From the NCBI GenBank assembly GCA_031372765.1, contig JANMLW010000094.1, positions 1-26,112 of the forward strand: a stretch of DNA of 26,112 bases, in the 5' to 3' direction. Shown here one piece after another: positions 14,139 through 21,623 of this stretch (positions are counted from its first letter, which is position 1; each line of letters starts with the position of its first letter). The position numbers and the translations under genes are program-made. A model generated the notes under the pieces. That model was not told where the DNA came from, did no database searches, and saw only the letters and a list, made by a program, of their open reading frames with translations. This DNA comes from JADCCX01 sp031372765 (GTDB lineage Bacteria; Pseudomonadota; Alphaproteobacteria; Rhizobiales; Beijerinckiaceae).

Positions 14139-15431
14139 TCAGCCTTGACGGGGGATGAGCTTGCGCACTTCGGTTGACATATCAGCAAGAACCTGCTCCG
14201 GAGTCGCTTTCTGTTCGGCGATGCGCGCAAGGTTATCCACCATAACCTGCGTGACGCGGACAGAATTCTGGCCGGGGAAGGCGTACCATGGCACCATCAG
14301 TGGCACCTGGCGGGTCGCGGCCTGGAACAGCGGGTTTTGCTTGTAGAAATCCGCGAGGTAGGACGGATCGTCGATGGCAAGTTGGTTGCACGGTACATAG
14401 CCCGTGTTCTTCGTCATCAGCGTTGTGCCCTCAGCTGAGGTTGCGAATTTCAGGAACTTCCATGCGGCTTCCTGCTTGCGCGGGTCAGTCGTAGTGATCA
14501 TGCCGCCGGCACCGCCGGTTGGCAGGCGGCCCTTCTGGGCGTCGATGACCGGCATCAGCGAGGTCTGGAGCTGGAAGTTCGTGCCCACGGAATTGGAGAT
14601 CGAACGCACTTGCGCCGTCGTGCGGAACATCTGGCCCAGCTTGCCAGCCGCGAAGGCCTGAAGATCAGCCGTACCGGCATAGTTCGGCATGCCACCCTCC
14701 TTGACCATGCGGTCGAGCAGCTTGAGTGCCGCCAGACCTTCCGGACCGTTGAAGGCAACATCGGTTTCCGCCTCGTTCAGCATGCGCCCACCGTGACCGT
14801 AGAGAAGGGAAGAGAACATCCAGTCATCACCCGGCCAGCGGAAGAACATGCCTTCGTTGCCATCACCCAGCGCCTTGATGCGCTTGGAGTTCTCGATGAC
14901 CTTGTCCCAGCTGGTTGGAGAACCAGCGTCTGTGATGCCCGCTTTCTTCAGCAGGTCCATGTTGTAATAACTGATGGGGTTCGATGTGGCGAAAGCCAGA
15001 CCACACTGGACCTTGGCATGGAAGCCGAGGCCGAGGAGTGCCTTGGAATATCCCAGTTTGGCGGGATCACCATCCTTTGCCAGCAGTGGCGCAAGATCCT
15101 GTGCGATGCCACGCTCGGCGAACATGCGCAGGCGGTTCAGGCCTTGAAAGGAGATATCCGGCATTGAGTTGGTTGCGGCATTGCGCAGCAGGAGCTGCGC
15201 ACCGTCCTCATAGGTTGGTGTCGGGTTGAAGTAGGTCGCCTTCACCTCGGGGTGCTTGATGACGAAAGCCGCCATGACCGCGTCCTGCGCTTCCTTGAAG
15301 ATGGCTGGCATCGAGTAATGCACGCTGATCTCGGTTGACTGCGCGCGGACGACCGCTGGCATGGCGACGGTTGCAGCTGTACCGCCGATAACGGCAAGGC
15401 TCTGGCGACGGGAAAAGGTCAGTCTGGTCAT
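14139..15431 (-). CDS. UgpB-like ABC transporter substrate-binding protein (Tat signal)
   Basis: A 430-residue extracytoplasmic receptor of the family that includes UgpB (glycerol 3-phosphate, glycerophosphodiesters) and sugar-binding proteins. The N-terminus MTRLTFSRRQSLAVIGG carries a twin-arginine motif (SRRQSL) followed by a hydrophobic stretch and a VRA cleavage site before Gln31, so it is probably exported folded by Tat. A typical cluster-B receptor pattern follows: PTYEDGAQLLLR, MPDISFQGLN, YYNMDLLKKAGI, PTSWDKVIENSKRIKAL, and a C-terminal QEAAWKFLKFATS. AAGGAG seven bases before ATG 15431 is a strong ribosome site, consistent with high expression. Ligand not proven; the neighbouring phosphodiesterase points to an organophosphate diester rather than a plain sugar. 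Confidence 0.88.
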   Translation of the reverse strand: MTRLTFSRRQSLAVIGGTAATVAMPAVVRAQSTEISVHYSMPAIFKEAQDAVMAAFVIKHPEVKATYFNPTPTYEDGAQLLLRNAATNSMPDISFQGLNRLRMFAERGIAQDLAPLLAKDGDPAKLGYSKALLGLGFHAKVQCGLAFATSNPISYYNMDLLKKAGITDAGSPTSWDKVIENSKRIKALGDGNEGMFFRWPGDDWMFSSLLYGHGGRMLNEAETDVAFNGPEGLAALKLLDRMVKEGGMPNYAGTADLQAFAAGKLGQMFRTTAQVRSISNSVGTNFQLQTSLMPVIDAQKGRLPTGGAGGMITTTDPRKQEAAWKFLKFATSAEGTTLMTKNTGYVPCNQLAIDDPSYLADFYKQNPLFQAATRQVPLMVPWYAFPGQNSVRVTQVMVDNLARIAEQKATPEQVLADMSTEVRKLIPRQG

Positions 15432-15459
15432 GGTCTTTCTCCTTGGGTGAACGAAACGA

Positions 15460-16299
15460 TCAGCCTTTCAGGCCTGACATGGTGACGCCTTCGATGAAGC
15501 GACGCTGGGCAAACAGGAAAGCGAAGACGAGGGGCGCTGCAACCAGCGTGGCCGCAGCCATCAACACACCATAGTCATCGCCCGACTCGACGGAACGGAA
15601 GGCGAGGATGCCCATGGCTGGGGTGTAGAGGTCGCCCTTCTGGATCACGATAAGTGGCCAGAAGAGATCATTCCAGTGCGCAACCACCGAGAAGATCGCG
15701 AATGCGGTCATGGCCGGCCAGGCGTTGGGCAGGATGACGCGCCAGACAATCGAGAATTCACCCATGCCATCAATGCGGGCGGCGGCAATCAGGTCATCGG
15801 GCAGCGCCTTGAAAAACTGCCGGAGCATGAAAATGGCAAAAACAGAGCAGGTGAAGGGAGCAATGAGGGCTGTGTAGCTGTTGAGAAGCCCGGCCTGATG
15901 AAAGCCCAAGTAAAGCGGCAGCGCCGTCGTCTGGTAGGGGACCAGCAAACCAAGCATGACAAAGCCGAAAAGTACCTCACGCCCCCGGAAATTCAGCTTT
16001 GCCAGCGCATAGGCCGCCGGCACCGCGAAAAGCAGCTGGAAAAACAGGATGCCAAAGCAGACGATCAATCCGTTCATGACGAACGTCAGGACCGGGATCG
16101 TACGCAAGACCTTGCCGTAATTCTCGATCAGCGCCCATTTCTCGGGCAGAAGTGTGAGGGATGCACTAAACACCTCGTCCTGCGGCTTCACCGAGACAGC
16201 CAGCATCCAGACATAGGGCACCAACATGATCATGGCTGCCATGCCAAGAACGGCAAGGCGGGGCAGGTCTTTCATGACTGGGGTTTGGGAGACCTGCAT
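15460..16299 (-). CDS. ABC transporter permease, UgpE/MalG-like
   Basis: Second permease of the ugp-like importer, 279 residues from ATG 16299; a TTG one codon upstream is ignored, since GGGTGA is suitably placed for the ATG. Membrane segments appear at LAVLGMAAMIMLVPYVWML, FVMNGLIVCFGILFFQLLFA, VLFGFVMLGLLVPYQ, TALIAPFTCSVFAIFML, AMTAFAIFSVVAHWNDLF and VLMAAATLVAAPLVFAFLF. The cytoplasmic EAA loop DLIAAARIDGMGEFSIVWRV with ILPNAWPAM matches MalG-type permeases. It begins three bases after the partner permease stop and ends 28 bp before the binding-protein gene. Confidence 0.93.
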   Translation of the reverse strand: MQVSQTPVMKDLPRLAVLGMAAMIMLVPYVWMLAVSVKPQDEVFSASLTLLPEKWALIENYGKVLRTIPVLTFVMNGLIVCFGILFFQLLFAVPAAYALAKLNFRGREVLFGFVMLGLLVPYQTTALPLYLGFHQAGLLNSYTALIAPFTCSVFAIFMLRQFFKALPDDLIAAARIDGMGEFSIVWRVILPNAWPAMTAFAIFSVVAHWNDLFWPLIVIQKGDLYTPAMGILAFRSVESGDDYGVLMAAATLVAAPLVFAFLFAQRRFIEGVTMSGLKG

Positions 16300-16302
16300 C
16301 AA

Positions 16303-17241
16303 TCACCCGTAATGCACACGTCGATCAATCAGCCTGGTTTGCACCAGCATGATCGCGAGGACGATTGCGAGAAACACCAGCGTAATGGCCGCCGAATAGC
16401 CAAACTTGAAGTAGTGAAAGCCTTCCTGATAGATCGTGCGCAGCAGCACCTCGGAGGCATGGTTTGGCCCACCCTGCGTGAGCGTCTGCACTGTGTCAAA
16501 AACTCTGACAGAGCGTGACATTGTTATGACGATAACGAACAGGAGTGTGGGGCCAAGCAAGGGCCATGTAACCAGCGTGAACCGCGACCAGGCGCCTTTT
16601 GCCCCATCAATTTCCGCCGCGGCGTAAAGGTCTCGCGGGATGGTGGTTAGGCCAGCCAGGAACAGAACAAGATTGAAGCCGACATTATCCCACACGCCGA
16701 TGATGCCGAGCGAGATCAGCACCCAGTCAGATGATCCAAGCCAGTTGGGTGCACCCAATCCAAGTCCGCGTAGCACCGCGTTGACCGGGCCGATGCTGGG
16801 GTGCAGCAGGTATTGCCAGGCTGTCGCCATGGCGACTGTGAGCGACACCACCGGCAGAAAAAAGACGGCACGGAAGAAGGTGCGGCCACGCGCTCCGGCC
16901 TCGATCAGGATAGCAAGCAAGAGTGCAAGGCCAATCGACAGTGGGACCACGAACAGGCAGTAGACAACCGTGTTTCTGATGGATGCCAGAAACGTGCGGT
17001 CCGCCGTCATTGCGGCGAAATTTTCTAATCCTATCCAGTTGAAGGATTTTGAACCGAACTCGTAGTCGGTGAACGCCAAAAGAAGAACACCAAGCAGAGG
17101 CAACAGGATCATCAGGACATAGGCCAGAATTGCCGGCAGCGTCAAAAACCAGCCAGCAGCGATATCCGGGAACAAGACGCGCGGGCGCATGTGCGCGGAA
17201 GTTGCCGACCCAAGCGCGATGGCTGGTGAAGCATCAGACAT
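16303..17241 (-). CDS. ABC transporter permease, UgpA/MalF-like
   Basis: First permease of the ugp-like importer, 312 residues from ATG 17241 (MSDASPAIALG). The frame is open further upstream to 17286, but 17241 overlaps the ATPase stop by eight bases and has an AGG-rich leader, so it is preferred. Six membrane segments can be placed, including WFLTLPAILAYVLMILLPLL, VVYCLFVVPLSIGLALLLAI, TFFRAVFFLPVVSLTVAMA, VLISLGIIGVWDNVGFNLVL and a C-terminal AITLVFLAIVLAIMLVQ. The EAA-type loop is DLYAAAEIDGAKGAWSRFTL followed by VTWPLLGPT. NWIGLENFA after the first helix is characteristic of UgpA/MalF-type sugar and glycerophosphate permeases. Confidence 0.93.
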   Translation of the reverse strand: MSDASPAIALGSATSAHMRPRVLFPDIAAGWFLTLPAILAYVLMILLPLLGVLLLAFTDYEFGSKSFNWIGLENFAAMTADRTFLASIRNTVVYCLFVVPLSIGLALLLAILIEAGARGRTFFRAVFFLPVVSLTVAMATAWQYLLHPSIGPVNAVLRGLGLGAPNWLGSSDWVLISLGIIGVWDNVGFNLVLFLAGLTTIPRDLYAAAEIDGAKGAWSRFTLVTWPLLGPTLLFVIVITMSRSVRVFDTVQTLTQGGPNHASEVLLRTIYQEGFHYFKFGYSAAITLVFLAIVLAIMLVQTRLIDRRVHYG

Positions 17242-18388
17242 AGTCTGCCTGCATACTTGGCTGCGAGGTGCGAAGACGTTTGCCATTCACCTCGTAGAGG
17301 AAAGACCTGGCGGGATCCGGACATAGCCTGATCTGCTCACCCACAGCTGTTCGGGCCTGGCGATCTGGCGCGATGCGGCAGATGACAGGGGTTTTATTAG
17401 CAGCCGTCTCGGCATGCAGTAGGGTACAATCGCCAAGAAACTCCACATGGGTGATGTGAGCTGGAATGCCTCTGGAGTCATGGCTGTTGTTTTCTGGCCT
17501 GATATCCTCTGGTCGGACGGCAAAGGTAACGGGGCCACGGGCCGCAGACATCAGGCCGGTCTCGTAGGCGTCCACACGCACAACACCGTCCGGACCGGCT
17601 TCCGCGGGAAATGTGTTGATCCTGGGGGAGCCGATGAAGGAAGCGACACGGATGTCTGCCGGATTGAGATAGATTTCTTCCGGCGTTGCAATCTGCAGGA
17701 TTTCGCCGTCCATCATCACGGCTACACGGTCCGACATCGTCATCGCCTCGGACTGGTCATGGGTCACATAGACGGTCGCAGCACCCACCCGCCGGTGCAG
17801 CGCCACGATCTCCGCCCGCGTCTGCACGCGCAACGCTGCATCCAGATTGGAAAGTGGCTCATCCATCAGGAACACGCGGGGGTGCCGCACGATGGCGCGC
17901 CCCAGCGCCACGCGCTGACGCTGGCCACCTGAGAGCTGTGCGGGCTTGCGGTCCATCAGATGGTCGATTCCCAGTATCTCGGCACTGCGCTTCGTCTCAT
18001 CCGCTATGGCAGCCAGCTTGGCTTTGGCATCGCCGACAAAAGGACCGACGAAAGGTATCCGTTGCCATGGGCTGAGCCGCCGCATGACCAGCGGCACTGA
18101 AAGGTTCTGCGCCACTGTGAGGTGCGGGTAGAGCGCATAGTTCTGAAAAACCATCGCCACATCGCGGTCGGCAGCACGCAAGGTGGTAACGTCACGCCCC
18201 TCGATCATAACACCGCCACTGGACGCGGTTTCAAGGCCAGCGATAATCCGCATGAGGGTTGTCTTGCCGCAGCCGGACGGGCCGACGAGCGAGACGAACT
18301 CGCCCTTGCTGACGTCAACGGACACGCCCTTCAGCACATCTGTTGTGCCAAATGATTTCGTGACCGCTGTGACTGAAACGCCCGTCAT
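17234..18388 (-). CDS. ABC transporter ATP-binding protein, UgpC/MalK-like
   Basis: A 384-residue ATPase with a MalK-type C-terminal regulatory (TOBE) domain, first gene of the ugp-like operon. It shows Walker A GPSGCGKTT (36-44), Q-loop MVFQNYALYPHL (79-90), signature LSGGQRQR (152-159), Walker B VFLMDEPLSNLDA (172-184) and the H-loop in VTHDQSEAMTM. The signature lies about 18 residues later than in MalK because of a basic/hydrophobic insertion around 101-130 (including LSPWQRIPFVGPFVGDAKAK) in the helical domain that contacts the permeases. GGAG lies six bases before ATG 18388. The C-terminus has FAVRPEDIRPE, as in UgpC relatives. An AT-rich repeat element that may be a Pho box lies about 65 bp upstream. 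Confidence 0.93.
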   Translation of the reverse strand: MTGVSVTAVTKSFGTTDVLKGVSVDVSKGEFVSLVGPSGCGKTTLMRIIAGLETASSGGVMIEGRDVTTLRAADRDVAMVFQNYALYPHLTVAQNLSVPLVMRRLSPWQRIPFVGPFVGDAKAKLAAIADETKRSAEILGIDHLMDRKPAQLSGGQRQRVALGRAIVRHPRVFLMDEPLSNLDAALRVQTRAEIVALHRRVGAATVYVTHDQSEAMTMSDRVAVMMDGEILQIATPEEIYLNPADIRVASFIGSPRINTFPAEAGPDGVVRVDAYETGLMSAARGPVTFAVRPEDIRPENNSHDSRGIPAHITHVEFLGDCTLLHAETAANKTPVICRIAPDRQARTAVGEQIRLCPDPARSFLYEVNGKRLRTSQPSMQADYV

Positions 18389-18447
18389 TTAATCTCCAAC
18401 CTGGCCTTGGAGCAGGCGGTAGAGACGGGTCATGACGGTTCAGCTAA

Positions 18448-18477
18448 GTTTTCATGACAATCCCATGAAATGAAAAC
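18448..18477 (-). promoter_or_regulatory. Operator-like repeats upstream of the ugp-like operon (possible Pho box)
   Basis: On the minus strand ATTTCAT (18471-18465), GGGA, TTGTCAT (18460-18454) resembles a PhoB tandem heptamer with 11-bp spacing (5/7 and 6/7 matches to CTGTCAT). The same bases form two overlapping inverted repeats: GTTTTCAT (18448-18455) with ATGAAAAC (18470-18477), and TTTCATG (18450-18456) with CATGAAA (18464-18470). An 8-bp palindrome GTCATGAC lies at 18429-18436. No clear -10 was identified. A dimeric repressor site is an alternative reading. Confidence 0.45.
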
Positions 18478-18643
18478 GGACCGGACAGTAAAAGCTTGCA
18501 GGGTAGCATCGTCGATCCTGCCAGACTTGCCTTTTCAATGGTCAAAAACGACCGGATTTTCTCAAGAGGCGATCGGTCATGCGCTGCAGTCAATGCTATG
18601 GATTTATGCTTTCCATGTTCCCTGCCCGGATATTGCCCTAAGG

Positions 18644-19196
18644 TTACCAGCCGCTGATGCTTGACCATTGCGCTATAATTTCCCCGGGCCTGTCTGCGTC
18701 AACCGCATGGAAGCGATCATGCTGTGCCCCTGTGGCGCAAGCATGGTTGGGGAGGATACGGACCCGGCTTCCTACAGGGAAAGCCTCTGCCTTGATGGCG
18801 CGCCCGTTGCGATGTGCGAGGATGCCATGCTCCTCGTTGGCATCGACAATGATCAGGTCACTGCCATCAAGCGGTCGGCCATCAAGATCACAGACTACAC
18901 CGTAGCCCTGGTCAACCCTCTGCTTGGCAGTTCCCCTATCCCGTGACATCGCCATCCAGCCAGCATCCGCGATAACCCAGTTCTTCTCCGCCTGATGTCC
19001 GATGACAGTTGCCAGCACGCTCAGCGCTATATCCTGCATGCGTGTCACAGCAAGGCCCGTCTGAAACAGATCGGCCATCATGTAGACACCCGCACGGACT
19101 TCTGTGGCGCCCTCAAGGCTTCTTGCGAACGTTGCGGTTGGTGTGGAACCGATCGAGACAACCGGGCATAGCAGACCCGCATTACGCAGACGCGTA
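18644..19196 (-). pseudogene. D-threonine aldolase / DSD1-like gene, 3' remnant
   Basis: About 184 residues of the C-terminal half of a PLP- and metal-dependent alanine-racemase-fold enzyme (D-threonine aldolase / D-serine dehydratase DSD1 group). Recognisable pieces are CPVVSIGSTPTATFARSLEG, EVRAGVYMMADLFQ, KNWVIADAGWMAMSRDRG, EEHGIL and RILPNHACATGAQHD, the last holding the His-x-Cys metal ligands. The frame is closed upstream by TGA at about 19200-19202, and the PLP-lysine N-terminal barrel (family length about 370) is gone, replaced by unrelated sequence. The surviving part is intact to its natural C-terminus (QWSSISGW, TAA at 18644). Loss probably arose through a deletion or rearrangement at about 19190-19200. 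It is not expected to give a functional enzyme. Confidence 0.82.
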
Positions 19197-19359
19197 TTGG
19201 TTCACCAGCGTTGGAGCGGCGTCGATCAATCAGGCTTTGATGACGAATCTGTCTTACATCATGGAGATCGAATTTCAGCCGATCAGTGTTGTTGTCAACA
19301 ATGTCGAGCTTCTGGTGGTAAACAAAAATAATCCAGCCAGGACCGCGATTGACATATGA
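19195..19359 (+). pseudogene. TctC/Bug-family binding protein, short internal remnant
   Basis: On the + strand, about 54 residues read like the region around residues 80-140 of tripartite-tricarboxylate (TctC/Bug) receptors: FTSVGAASINQALMTNLSY, then a degraded ME-x-EFQPIS corresponding to the usual DFTPV segment, then VELLVVNKNNPA for the usual LVVNPxVPAKT. The frame ends with TGA at 19357-19359. No other part of a roughly 325-residue receptor is found nearby. It lies opposite and between the two minus-strand remnants, so it seems to be a scrap inserted or left by rearrangement. Assigned by eye from family patterns. Confidence 0.55.
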
Positions 19360-19822
19360 CCAAGGTTGATCGATGCCGCGTCCAATCCTGCGGCCTCTGC
19401 CTCAAACAGAGCAAGGGCCCGGCGCGTTTTTTCTTCAATGCCAGCGATCCAGCCCGATCAATGCTTGGCTAGTGGTTTGTCGCGCTCGTTACGCTAAAGG
19501 ACAAGGATATCCATCAGGCCATTGGCAACGGCATGCTGCCGCAGCATACGCCGACGCGCCTCGCCTTAGAATGGAATCAGAATGTGTCCCGCCTGCTCAT
19601 CAAGATAATAAATGATGGCGAAGGAATAGAAGATCGCCGCGCCATCGTCGAGCAGCATGGTGGGAATCCTGCCCAGCGGATTGTCTGACAACATGGATGG
19701 ATTGAGCCCGTCCATCCGCTCCTTGGCAGGGACGATCTCGATTTCACTGCCAATCCAAGTTCATGGATTGTGACAGGCGTCTTGCGCACGAAGGGGGAGA
19801 ATGGCGACCAGAAGAGTTTCAT
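19330..19822 (-). pseudogene. Glutathione S-transferase gene, frameshifted with multiple stops
   Basis: Starting at ATG 19822, the sequence reads MKLFWSPFSPFVRK and HELGL, a clear GST thioredoxin-fold N-terminus. It then shifts frame; the new frame gives MLSDNPLGRIPTMLLDDGA and a YYLDEQ segment (the glutathione-site NPLGRIPxL and D-S/Y-x-xI-x-YLD pattern). After that come three in-frame stops: TAA (19568-19566), TAG (19496-19494) and TGA (19460-19458). Between and beyond them are GEARRRMLRQHAVANGLMD, WIAGIEEKTRRALALFEAEA and an INLGHMSIAVLA segment of the GST C-terminal domain. Similarity fades near 19330, where the + strand TctC-like scrap begins. With one frameshift, three stops and a lost end, it is non-functional. 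Confidence 0.85.
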
Positions 19823-19912
19823 GGAACCGTGAAAGCATGACGGAAGCGGCTGGACTGACTTACACAATCGTTGGAAACTGTACAAAAGGAATACGAAATC
19901 CTGCCGGTTTTT

Positions 19913-19940
19913 AATGCCTCAATTCGCCTAAATAGGCATT
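19913..19940. repeat. Nested inverted repeats between the GST remnant and the GntR gene
   Basis: AATGCCT (19913-19919) pairs with AGGCATT (19934-19940), and inside this lies GCCTA-AA-TAGGC (19926-19937). No T run is placed to make an intrinsic terminator for the upstream GntR gene on the minus strand. It could be an operator or a fossil of the GST gene's promoter region. Confidence 0.4.
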
Positions 19941-20007
19941 GACCTTCATGACCGGTGGTGTCTGGCGTGATCGTCGTTGCGCTGTTGCACGCTGTGCTCT
20001 GGACGCT

Positions 20008-20688
20008 CTAGACGACAAACATCTCCAAGCGCGCTATTCCACGTTTCATGTGATGCTCGATCTCCGCCAGCATGGCTTCAAGATCATCGCCAACAGCCAG
20101 TCCAACATACCTGTCGTGCGCGTCGGCCAGGGGGCCAGTGCGACCGTGCGCTTTCTGGTGAACGGCAAGATAGAGCTGCAAACGCCCAGCGATCCGGCGC
20201 CATGTTTCCAGCAGCAGCTTGTGGCCACAGGCCTCGTACACGAGTGAGTGAAGGTGAACCTCCGCCGCCGTCGAGACAAACCGGTCTGTTGCAGACAGGG
20301 ACTGCTGCAACGCGCGGTGCCGATTTGCCATCTCAAGCCGGAAGGCGTCATCGCGACTGGTCCAGAGATGGCGGAAAGCGAGGCTCTCAAGCGAGATGCG
20401 CAGCGAGTAGATCTCACGAACATCCGCAAGCGTAACATTGGCCACGCGGGTGCCTGTGTAGGGAACGCTGATAAGCAAACCTTCTTCGGCAAGCTGGCTC
20501 ATCGCCTCACGCAAGGGGCCGCGACTGACACCGAAACGATTGGCGAGTTCCATCTCCGTGACGACGGAGCCAGGCGTCAGTGTGCCGCTGATGATGGCCT
20601 GACGGAGTTGATTGGCGATCTGCACGCGGAAAGTGGCGCGCTCCACCTGCACAAGGCCCATCGCAATGGCGCGGCCTCCAGCTGTCAC
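20008..20688 (-). CDS. GntR-family transcriptional regulator, FCD type
   Basis: A 226-residue regulator. The N-terminal winged helix covers about 18-78, with GSVVTEMELANRFGVSRGPL and REAMSQLAEEGLL as the recognition region and PYTGTRVANV as the wing. The rest is an all-helical FCD ligand domain with likely metal/ligand histidines in EVHLHSLVYEACGH and a final HHMKRGIARLE. The GTG start at 20688 overlaps the aminotransferase stop (GTGA); an ATG nine codons later (20661, MGLVQVERATF) is equally possible and gives 217 residues. Being the last gene of the amino-acid importer operon suggests that it controls that operon in response to its substrate or a breakdown product. FCD regulators usually sense small carboxylates. 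Confidence 0.92.
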   Translation of the reverse strand: MTAGGRAIAMGLVQVERATFRVQIANQLRQAIISGTLTPGSVVTEMELANRFGVSRGPLREAMSQLAEEGLLISVPYTGTRVANVTLADVREIYSLRISLESLAFRHLWTSRDDAFRLEMANRHRALQQSLSATDRFVSTAAEVHLHSLVYEACGHKLLLETWRRIAGRLQLYLAVHQKAHGRTGPLADAHDRYVGLAVGDDLEAMLAEIEHHMKRGIARLEMFVV

Positions 20689-21611
20689 GGTGTGTGATCC
20701 GCATTATCGGCGCTGACCCAGGCCTGATAAAGATCACTTGCCTTGGCTGTTACCGGGCCCGGCTTGCCTGAGCCAACCTCCCGCCCGTCAATACGCGTCA
20801 CTGGTGTGATGCCGCCGAGCGTGCCGGTCACGAAGGCCTCGTCCGCGCCGTAGGTTTCCGCCAGCGTGAACGGTTTCTCGAGTGCGACGCCGCCCGAAGC
20901 CCGCCATGCATCGAGCACGGCCTGGCGTGTCAGGCCCTTGAAGCAGAAGGTACCGCTCGATGTCCACAATTCGCCACGCCGGACGATGAAGAAGTTCGTG
21001 GAGTTGCAGCTCGCCACAAAACCTTGGGGATCAAGCATAAGCGCCTCGTCGGCGCCAGCGCTGATGGCCTGGATCAGTGCCTGGATGAGATTGAGACGGC
21101 TGTGCGAGTTGAGCCTGAGATCGAAGACGTCAGGCGTGCTGGTGCGGAATGTCGACGTGAAGAGCCCGTAGCCCTTGGCCTTCGCCTCAGGGTGAGGTGT
21201 CTTGTACTCTGCCACGATTACCATGGTGGCGCGACCAATAACAAAGCGCGGATCCTGGTTGGGCGTTTTCTTCAGCCCCCGTGTCACCATCAGGCGCAGG
21301 TGTGCGCCATCAGTCATGTTGTTGCGGACCAGCGTTTCGTGCAAGGCAGCCGCGACTTCTTCACGGCTGCGGCCGATATCAAGCGCGATGGCGTTTGCTC
21401 CCTCAAACAGACGGTCAAGATGCGCATCGCGCTGTATGATCCGGCCATTCTTGAGACGCAGACCTTCCCACACGCCATCACCCAGGGCGAAGCCGCTGTC
21501 GAAAACGGAGACCTTTGCCTCGTGGCGGAGGAAAAAAGCGCCGTCGACATAGACGAGCACAGTCTCGTTGCGCTGATCGTCAAGATAGCCCTGTGCGCTC
21601 TGCGATGCCAT
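20685..21611 (-). CDS. Class IV aminotransferase-like PLP protein (BCAT/D-amino-acid transaminase superfamily), divergent
   Basis: A 308-residue protein with the class IV fold: VYVDGAFFLRHEAKVSVFD at the start, GFALGDGVWEGLRLKNGRI (about 40-58), AHLRLMVTRG, ADEALMLDPQGFVA (187-200), GLTRQAVL (226-233) and FVTGTLGGITPVTRIDGR near the end. Relatives use PLP to transaminate branched-chain or D-amino acids, or lyse aminodeoxychorismate. Where the Schiff-base lysine is expected (K-S-L-N in D-amino-acid transaminase), this protein has LRLNSHSRLNLI (165-176) with no lysine, and the usual AEG-x-x-SN glutamate segment is ASCNSTNFF. It may be an altered enzyme or may have lost transaminase activity. 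AAGGA about eight bases before ATG 21611 supports the start. It lies 12 bp after the importer ATPase and overlaps the GntR gene. Confidence 0.88.
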   Translation of the reverse strand: MASQSAQGYLDDQRNETVLVYVDGAFFLRHEAKVSVFDSGFALGDGVWEGLRLKNGRIIQRDAHLDRLFEGANAIALDIGRSREEVAAALHETLVRNNMTDGAHLRLMVTRGLKKTPNQDPRFVIGRATMVIVAEYKTPHPEAKAKGYGLFTSTFRTSTPDVFDLRLNSHSRLNLIQALIQAISAGADEALMLDPQGFVASCNSTNFFIVRRGELWTSSGTFCFKGLTRQAVLDAWRASGGVALEKPFTLAETYGADEAFVTGTLGGITPVTRIDGREVGSGKPGPVTAKASDLYQAWVSADNADHTP

Positions 21612-21623
21612 GTTTGCGTTCCT

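Noticed and set aside
15676..16518. 280-codon + strand open frame opposite the ugp-like permeases
   Set aside because: Same reason: an antisense product rich in His, Asp, Lys and Glu, opposite conserved membrane segments.
19292..19302. TTGTCAACAAT, identical to the core of the operator at 24724-24734
   Set aside because: It lies inside the TctC-like remnant, where it encodes V-N-N, with no promoter nearby; the match is probably coincidence.
19577..19885. Minus-strand open frame of 102 codons as a small intact gene
   Set aside because: Only its middle part (from ATG 19822) is GST-like; after HELGL the frame is wrong and GST similarity continues in another frame, so it is part of the pseudogene.
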